Assembly: GCA_024305405.1 (NCBI GenBank)
Contig: JAKNDB010000108.1
Location: 1,343,001 to 1,407,000 of the forward strand
Direction of reading: 5' to 3'
DNA from: Dirofilaria immitis
Lineage: Eukaryota > Nematoda > Chromadorea > Rhabditida > Onchocercidae
DNA length: 64,000 nucleotides
Part shown: in pieces, positions 56,801-64,000 of the stretch
How the letters are laid out: every line of letters starts with the position of its first letter
How positions within the stretch are numbered: the stretch's first letter is position 1
The notes under the pieces: model-generated
Seen by the model: only the letters and a program-made list of their open reading frames with translations
What the model was told of the DNA's origin: nothing
Database searches by the model: none
Translations under genes and position numbers: made by a program

Positions 56801-59800
56801 TTATCGATAATATGAATTAATTATTTCTAATTTTAAATTTTATATCCTATACTTTCAACATTCAATAATTATCGATAATATGAATTAATTATTTCTAATT
56901 TTGAATTTAATATCATATAACCTTTTTTCAATTTTTAATAATTATCGATAATATGAATTAATTATTTCTAATTTTAAATTTTATATCCTATACTTTCAAC
57001 ATCTAATAATTATCGATAATATGAATTAATTATTTCCAATTTTAAATTTTATATCCTATACTTTCAACATTTAATAATTATCGATAATATGAATTAATTA
57101 TTTCTAATTTTAAATTTTATATCCTATACTTTCAACATCTAATAATTATCGATAATATGAATTAATTATTTCCAATTTTAAATTTTATATCCTATACTTT
57201 CAACATTTAATAATTATCGATAATATGAATTAATTATTTCTAATTTTGAATTTAATATCATATGCCTTTTTCAATGTTTAATAATTATTATTAATATGAA
57301 TTAATTACTTCCAATTTTAAAGTATGAATCAATTATTTCCAATTTTAAATTTTATATCCCATACTTTCAACATTTAATAATTATTATTAATATGAATTAA
57401 TTACTTAATTTTAAACTTAATATCATATACCTTTCTTTTCAATATTTAATAATTATCGATAATATGAATTAATTACTTCATTTCTTTTTTGCAGTAATTG
57501 AATATAGCAGTCCTTTACGACGTCAAATTAAGCTACCATTTAAAGCGCATAAAATCGAAGTGAAATTATCAGCGTTATTAAAAGTAATCAATTCGTATGC
57601 ATTTCACTTTAAAATTTAAATTTTTAAAATTTGGATTCTAAAAATAAATTAATACAAAAATTTTTATATATTCGATTTTTAATTTTATCAAAGATATTTA
57701 ATCGGAATATGTAAAAATGCTTTTATTTTGAAAATTTTCAATTTAAATTAATTTGATTATAGCATATGATAAAAATTAAAATAGCTATTTTTGATCAATA
57801 AATTTGATCGATAATTAATTAATTTTTTAAATTAATAGATATTTAATTTTTATCATATATTTCAATAATTTAAAAAAAAAAATTTTTGATAAATGATAGG
57901 ATTAGCTTAAGCACTTTCAACAGTTGATAAAAGTAATTTGAGCTTTCGAGAATTGGTAAAATTACTTGAGTTTCTGATAATTGATAAAAGTAATTTGAGT
58001 TTTTGATAGTTGGTAAAATTACTTGAGTTTCTGATAATTGATAAAAGTAACTTGAGTTTCTGATAATTGGTAAAATGACTTGAATTTCTGATAATTGATA
58101 AAAGTAACTTGGGCTTTCGATAATTGGTAAAATGACTTGAGTTTTTGATAATTGATAAGAGTGACTTTTACTTTATAATCGATTTCATAGATGTAAATGA
58201 AATTTTAATTTGACATATTCTTGAAGAATTACCATTCTTTGCTGGTATAACTGCTACGGGAGCAGCATTGGAATTAACTTTGGAAACATTGCGTGATCGA
58301 CGTACCAATGCGCTTACGAATGTTGTCGTTCTTACCGATGGTTTCAGGTGTAATAATGCAAAATTTGAATTAAATTTGTCGAGAAGAAACTTACGAAATA
58401 ATCATACTAATAATTTCTCAGCTTCTCTTTATCATTAAATCGAGAATTACATCTTACTTATAAAAATGAAAATTTTTAAAAATACTGAAAAACAAAATTA
58501 ATGTTTTATTTAAATTCTTAATAATTTCAAAAAAAAAAAAAGACGGAACACTTCACCTTTAACCTATCAATTATTAGTAGAAAAAAAAACTTTTTACATA
58601 ATCTAATTTATTGCAAAAAAAAAAATGCAAGTAAAAATTAAATTAATAAGGTATGAGGGAAAATGAATTAAAATTTTTGAAAGAAATAATTTAATGAAAA
58701 ATATATACTTTTTTTTTTTTTTACTTAACATATGATTATTATTTATATATAAATTTAGATGAACTAAGAAATTGAAATAAATTATGAAATAAACATGGTA
58801 AGAATTATATTATTAATCATTATCATCATCATCATTATTATCATTATTATTATTATTACATTGTGTATACTTTTCTAAAAGGTAGTATTATTATCATAAT
58901 CACAAACGCATACACATACACATATACCTACACACATACATACATACATACAAATATCGTTTATTGGAAAATTATTTCCAGAAAATCATGAATAAATGAT
59001 AAATGCATAAATCTTTAGTATTATCAATCCTTATCATCTTCATTACCATCATAATCATCATCATCATCATCATCATCTGCATATATCTTCTCAAGAAGCA
59101 TCACAACCAACGCATACAATAATACCATTTTTTGACAAAGCAATTGATAAAAATCATGAATAAACGATGCAAGCATAAGCCTTATATTATCAATCCTTAT
59201 CACCCTTATTATCATTACTATTACTACTACTACTACCATCATCATGCTATTATCTATCCCGCCTATCTTCTCATAAAAGCAATATTATTACAACATTCAG
59301 TACCACACACATTACAAATATTATTTCTTTTGAAAAATACATTGTTTGGAAAAATTTATTGCTTAATGGTAAACGTTGTCGTCTCATCATATAGATTTGC
59401 AAAGACCACCCACGAAGTTTGCATTTCTTTTTTTTTTGCTAAAACCTCCCATTCTCGTTACCAAGAAATAGTTTTGGCAAATATAATTGTTGCCGCTCGA
59501 GACCACCCAAGAAAGTTTGCCAAAGATTTAAGTTTATTAAAACGATGATTGTGGTGGCAATGGTTGCAAAAATATCTTCGAAAGATTTTTGATTTATTTT
59601 TCATAACTAAACTTTTTTTTTTTTTTTTGATTCTTTTCTTTCTTTCTAATATATCATTTGGTTTTTGAAAATATTTCAGTTATGATTTTGTAAATGAACC
59701 ATCATTAATGCTTCATCGTTTACCTAATGTTCGAACATTTACCGCAACAGTTACTAATTCATGGCGACAGTAAGCAAAATTTTTGAAAAAAAAAAAATTT

Positions 59801-59940
59801 GCTAACCTGAATTTTTAATTGAAATTTTTTTTTTTCCCACAATATATTAATTTAAAAAAAAAAAAAAGAAAATTTTATAAAATATTTTATATGGATGTGT
59901 GTGTGTGTGTGTGTGTATGTATGTGTGTGTATGTATGTGT

Positions 59941-59999
<59 letters not shown>

Positions 60000-60680
60000 A
60001 CCTTTTTTTTTGTCAAATTCAAAAATATTATAGAAAATGATGAAAAATAAAAATATGGGAAATGCCTTTTTTCTTTTCGGGAAATTTCAAAATTTCATTT
60101 TAGACCAAATAACAATATGTTTTTATTTATTATGCGGGGAATCGGGTACTTATGTGAGGGAGTCGGGTATTATGCGAGGGAATCGGGCACTTATGCGAGG
60201 GAATCGGGCACTTATGCGAGGGAATCGGGTATTATGCGAGATTATGCGAGGTGAATCGGAAAAAGCGGGACAATGGGAAGGAAATAAGAGAGCGAGAAAA
60301 ACCGGGAAAGCAGGAAAAAAATTGATGACAGAGAGTCGGGCAAAAAAAAGATTGAGATCAGATGAATATGCAAGTGAACCAGGGAAAATCAGAAAAGCCG
60401 AGAAAAAGCTAATGATAACAACTGAGAGAGGATGATGATAAGCTTTTTTTTTTGAGATAATTGTTTACGTTCAAATTTTCTCGAAATTATCGTTGCCAGA
60501 TTAAATTGAAAATTATGCTATACTGTATATTTCAGATATGAGCTAGAAATAATTGCCGGTGATGAAACGAGAGTATTCAAAGGTAAAGATTCCGCACGTG
60601 ATTTAGCAAAAGCGCTTACATCATGTGATAACAATAGATCACGTCTTCGTAATTCTCGAAGAAATAAATTGTTCAAGTAA
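53871..60680 (+). CDS. Secreted von Willebrand factor A domain protein, 8 exons
   Basis: Exons: 53871-53906, 54320-54832, 55055-55127, 55399-55542, 57495-57583, 58227-58347, 59680-59769, 60536-60680; about 403 aa. Residues 1-16 are a signal peptide (MFQLLLAIVLITICNA), split by intron 1. Residues about 75-185 are Thr/Ser/Arg-rich and look like an O-glycosylated linker. The rest is one vWA domain: DTLFVVDSTSSV (MIDAS strand, D-x-T-x-S instead of the usual D-x-S-x-S), IGIIEYSSPLRRQIKLPF, FFAGITATGAALELTLETL (MIDAS Thr), NVVVLTDGFS (MIDAS Asp), YELEIIAGDETRVFKG, with a late Cys (TSCDN). Such proteins are usually extracellular-matrix or adhesion proteins; the ligand is unknown. Joining exons 5 and 6 in frame needs one more A in A4 at 57580-57583, giving LLKKLPFFAG. 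Introns carry long tandem repeats. Confidence 0.9.
55695..57480. repeat. 68-bp satellite array with 482-bp higher-order unit
   Basis: About 26 copies of a 68-bp monomer (core TAATAATTATCGATAATATG) fill intron 4 of the vWA gene. A variant monomer containing AATATCATATAACC occurs at 55945, 56286, 56427, 56768 and 56909, with a diverged one at 57254. The spacings are 341, 141, 341, 141 and 345. Seven monomers therefore form a 482-bp higher-order repeat that has been amplified as a block. Copies in the last 200 bp are more diverged. Confidence 0.93.
57905..58165. repeat. 28/29-bp tandem repeat, vWA intron 5
   Basis: About nine units alternate between GATAATTGATAAAAGTAAC and GATAATTGGTAAAATTACTT forms, each followed by TTGAGTTTCT. 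The alternation gives a dimer of about 57 bp. Confidence 0.85.
58348..59679. other. Intron 6 of the vWA gene with ATC/ACAC microsatellites
   Basis: The intron holds ATC and ATT runs (58815-58860, 59035-59080 and 59205-59240) and CATA/CA runs (58905-58950). An open plus-strand stretch at 59132-59548 is not supported as an exon because the flanking exons already join in phase. Confidence 0.6.
59895..59999. repeat. TG dinucleotide microsatellite
   Basis: GT repeats interrupted by a few ATGT units, about 105 bp, in intron 7 of the vWA gene. Confidence 0.95.
60131..60258 (+). repeat. G-rich 20/21-bp minisatellite in vWA intron 7
   Basis: About six copies of a TATGCGAGGGAATCGGGCAC-like unit, each with two GGG tracts on the plus strand. 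The composition contrasts sharply with the AT-rich intron. The purine-rich, GC-richer tract continues to about 60430 and stays open for translation (repeats of MRGNRAL), but the exons either side join without it, so I treat it as intronic. Confidence 0.85.
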
Positions 60681-62719
60681 TACTGATCGTTTGAAGATTA
60701 AATTTTTGCAGTCTATGATTGATTGTAATAAAATTTTACATATTTACTAGAAATAATGCTCATATTTTATGATTATAATTTCGATTAAATTGATCCATTT
60801 TTATACTTAATCACGTCTACACGTACGTAATATGCGTAATATGCCTAATTCAATTAGCTAAATATCAATTTCTCGACAAATAATATAAACTGCTTAGTTT
60901 TATATTAATTAATTACTGTTTGTATATCAGATTCATCAGATATTAACGGATCAATACATTAATATTATTATTCCAAATTATTTAAAAGTTTCTAAATGCA
61001 TTTATCATATCATATCATAATCACACTATCATTACCACTTAATCATTTCATATTTAATCTATCATATTTAACTTATGCTTATTATTATGGATATTAATAA
61101 TAAAATATCGAATTAATTGTGGATATTTTTTATTCCGTCAATAAATCAATATATGTATGATTGATTATCATTCTACAAAATGTTGATAATATGTTAAAGT
61201 AAAATTGATTAATGAAAAAAATTAGCATAATTTTTTTAAATTTTATTTTGGGACAATTTAAATTGTTACAATTAGAATAATTTTTTGAATTGTAGAAAAA
61301 GACAATGCAAAAAAATATATTTAAAAAAATATGTTAAAATTTGAAAGATAAAGTTTTGATAGGATATGTATATTGATAAAACTATGAATTATAATGTTAG
61401 CTAAAATGGAAGTGATAATTGAAATAAATAATTTTCGAAATTTGAAACAATTAATGAGGGATGAAATTGATAATTAAAAATGGATGAAAGCAAATATGGA
61501 GAAGATATCATCATTTATGAATATTGTTAAATAAGGTTTGAATGCGTGAAATTTTCAACCAACAGTGCTCAAGTTTCAACCTGAAATTAAATCGTATTAC
61601 ATCTTAGCTACCTTTCAATATTATGCTTTACAGGTTAACAAAAAGTTAAGGTTCAAAGTTTTCAACATTTTGTGACTAACACTTCTTTTTAATTGATAAA
61701 TAATTATTGAAAAATTATGAATGAAAATATTTGTTTAAAATTTAAGCATATTTAAAAATAATACTTTATGAAGTAGTAGAAAAACTTACCTGAAATTGTT
61801 GAAACCTTTGACCCCATGAAGACTGATTTATCCATTTCATGGTTTAAATTATTAATAGCAATTAAATGCACTGAAAACCTTTGACCTGAAATGAAATATG
61901 TGATATTTTCACTTATTTGATATTTTCGGAATATATCTTTATTGTTAACGCAAAAATTGATTTGCCAAACTTAGCGTTCCATTTATTTTCAGATAGTGCA
62001 AAAATTAATCAGTCTTATCTAACTTTCATTAACTCTTGATTTTCATTTAATCTTTCAATCGAGAAAAAAATATGATGATTTGATGCTTTTTATCAGCAAA
62101 ATCAATGAGTATTCCTTATCAATTGATTATATCGCTTTAGCTGATTGTTACATTTTTTGATAATTTTGCCGTTACGTTACAAATGACTAGAAATTAAAGC
62201 TAACTAATAAAAGCCATAAATGTAATTAAGTTTTAAATGTCTAATAGGTGATAATTATTTGATTTCATTTAATTTTTAAATCTCCTAAATGTCCAACAGG
62301 TGATAATTTAGCTTCATTTTATTTGATAACGAAATTTTCTCCTCTAAACTTTAGATATTTAAAACATTTTTATTTTTAATAAGTTTCCAATCAGATAGAA
62401 CTTGGAATTTAATCAAGCTTTAAGACAGTGACATTTGCGCATGATCATATCTAAAAGAAATCCAATCAAAACTTCAATCCACCAAAATACAATCTTTTTG
62501 TGTCTAATTGTAGCTATCCGAGTTTAATAAATCCTACTAAGCCGATAACTTAATCTTGACTTGTCATCATAGGAGCATAGAGATGAGGTGAATAAAAACA
62601 AAAAAAAGTGAATTCACACAATCATTTGAATTCCTTTTATTTCTCATGCTGTTAAGTATTATTTTAGACAGGTAAGACTTTTTAATTAGTTATTGCTTGA
62701 GAAAAGTAAAACTTCTAAA
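60681..62719. other. Intergenic region after the vWA gene
   Basis: No exon supported. It is AT-rich sequence containing the right copy of the inverted repeat (61781-62342). An AATAAA near 61098 may serve the vWA transcript. Confidence 0.55.
61781..62342 (-). repeat. Dispersed repeat, right copy of the inverted pair
   Basis: This is the reverse complement of 51458-52042 over its whole length, with scattered substitutions and small indels (for example ACCTTTGACCCCATGAAGAC against ACCTTTGACTCCATGATGAC). The two copies enclose the vWA gene and could pair as a 0.55 kb stem. Confidence 0.85.
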
Positions 62720-62833
62720 TTATCGCATGAAATTTTTATTGTCATTCATTTTGATGACAGATGTACACGACAAAAGATCTGAATCAACAATAATATCAGC
62801 TGTTTGTGGTTGAACCCAATCGAATGTTCTTTG
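62720..62833 (-). CDS. Candidate terminal exon of unknown gene
   Basis: On the minus strand a TTTTATAG acceptor is followed by 37 open codons and a TAA at 62720. The translation begins QRTFDWVQPQTADIIVDSD and ends MNDNKNFMR, with ordinary-looking composition. I recognise no family. It could be an alternative last exon of the gene ending at 63410, a separate minus-strand gene, or chance. Confidence 0.28.
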   Translation of the reverse strand, partial: QRTFDWVQPQTADIIVDSDLLSCTSVIKMNDNKNFMR

Positions 62834-63409
62834 CTATAAAACAAATGAAAAATTTCAAGCCTATATTTACAATAATGACAGCATGTAAATTTGTTCCGAA
62901 GGTTAGGTAAGCTCTTCGAAGCAGCAATTTACATCAGGTGAAAAAAAAGAGAAAAATCAAGATTCTAAACAAAAAATTACGGCAATAAAAAACTTTGATA
63001 TAAAAGTAAGTAATATCAAATATTTCGAATAAATAATGGCAGCAACTGTACGAGAATAAAAATACACGGATAAAATTTAGACAAATATAGGAAAGATCAC
63101 AGGATGAATAAAACTTGACGGTAGGATTTCATGGATAATAAAAATCAATCACATTTCGTACGAATGATCAATATAGAAAGATTGAGAAACCATACAATAA
63201 GCATTTGATATTAGCATATATAGGAGAATGAAATCAATTTGCTAATATTGGTGCCTAAAAATATAAGCATTGTTATTTTGATGAGGGACAAATCATTGAT
63301 CATAAAAATAGAATAAGATAGAAATCACAAGAGCATTGTGGGATAAAAAGATAGGAAAATATATATATAACTAATAGCATATGATAATGACAAAGTATGA
63401 GCGCTATTG
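62834..63409. other. No gene seen between the two 3' exon candidates
   Basis: AT-rich noncoding sequence, probably 3' UTR and downstream flank of the gene ending at 63410. No repeat or RNA gene was recognised. Confidence 0.5.
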
Positions 63410-63828
63410 CTATTTCAAGAAGGATGACATTTTGGGGATTTCGTTGGAGAAATTTTTGAGAGCTTTTTGTTGTTCTTTGCTCGTACGATGCCTTTCTGCC
63501 TCGTCCTGGAAATTTGAATTTGAAACTTTCGAATGAAGTAATAAGCTTTTAATAGTTTTAAATAGATATTCTTAGTGAGAGTAATTTGATTTTAAATCTC
63601 AGCAACACTAATTAGCTCACAGAGTTTCAGACCGATGAAAAACCAAACAAATTTTACTGGCTACTAAATTTTACTATGGCTGAAGCAGAGAATCTTAATA
63701 AGAGAGCAAAAAAGCTTCAAAACTACAGAGGAAAATAAAAATTTTCCCAAGATTGTCAATTCACCTTCAGCAGTTTCTCGTGCTGCTCCATACTGAACAG
63801 GAATTTGCTGATCTTTCCTCGTCTCTTC
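63410..63828 (-). CDS. 3' end of a basic, coiled-coil-like protein (partial)
   Basis: Two exons, 63765-63828 and 63410-63505, join in phase and end at a TAG. The 53 C-terminal residues begin KRRGKISKFLFSMEQHEKLL and end NEIPKMSSFLK. They are Lys/Glu/Gln-rich and could form a helix or coiled coil. The acceptor TATATTTTAG at 63829 implies more exons upstream, beyond the right edge (phase 2 at the break). No family was recognised from this fragment. Confidence 0.6.
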
Positions 63829-64000
63829 CTAAAATATATTCAGATTTTGCAACATAAGTAAATAAATAATATCACATCATAAATCTATTAATAGAATTCC
63901 ATCATTGCAAATAATGCAGACTAGAATTAAACCAGACAATTCATATTTTAAATTTTAAAATATGCGAATGGATATATGCTTATTTAAGATTTTTAAAAAT

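Noticed and set aside
59132..59548. Plus-strand open frame of 138 codons in vWA intron 6
   Set aside because: Begins in an ATC microsatellite, and the flanking exons already join in phase at a serine codon in the TDGFS motif.
60037..60435. Open frame with MRGNRAL repeats considered as a vWA exon
   Set aside because: Exons 7 and 8 join in phase at a glutamine codon and complete the vWA fold; the frame is a by-product of the G-rich minisatellite.

Overview
This window reads as a stretch of a very AT-rich nematode nuclear genome. The evidence is two FMRFamide-like neuropeptide precursors of nematode type (flp-12 and flp-8), a DSL-type Notch ligand, TTTCAG-type splice acceptors, acceptors next to start codons that suit spliced-leader trans-splicing, and small exons split by long AT-rich introns. 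A spirurid/filarial-like species is my best guess, not a firm placement. All gene models were assembled by hand from exon frames, splice sites and phase matching.

Layout. 1-6041 has no gene: it holds AAT/ATT microsatellites and an 0.8 kb ATTC satellite. 6042-9228 (-) is a Caprin-family RNA-binding protein. 9229-12321 is a divergent intergenic region with one doubtful small secreted ORF and a dense TGTGCA/TGCACA cluster. 12322-15412 (+) is a SIRT7-type sirtuin (relative of C. elegans sir-2.4). 15413-19188 is noncoding and contains a foldback element. 19189-24952 (-) is a type I membrane protein with an MNNL-like region and a DSL domain but no full EGF repeat. 28072-33449 (-) is flp-12 and 39401-43005 (-) is flp-8, two neuropeptide genes in tandem. 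46447-50098 (+) is the KIAA0930/DUF2045 homologue. 53871-60680 (+) is a secreted von Willebrand factor A protein with a Thr/Ser/Arg-rich linker; its introns hold a 68-bp satellite with 482-bp higher-order structure and a G-rich minisatellite. 61781-62342 is an inverted copy of a repeat at 51458-52042, so the pair flanks the vWA gene. 63410-63828 (-) is the 3' end of a gene that runs off the right edge.

The neighbours do not form one pathway: Caprin (stress granules, translation), SIRT7 (nuclear NAD-dependent deacylase), a Notch ligand, two neuropeptides, a DUF2045 protein and an extracellular vWA protein. No operon is evident.

A cross-cutting feature is that Caprin, SIRT7, KIAA0930 and the vWA gene each carry at least one single-base indel in a homopolymer that breaks an otherwise conserved frame, while flp-8 and flp-12 read cleanly. 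I interpret this as residual long-read consensus error rather than pseudogenization.
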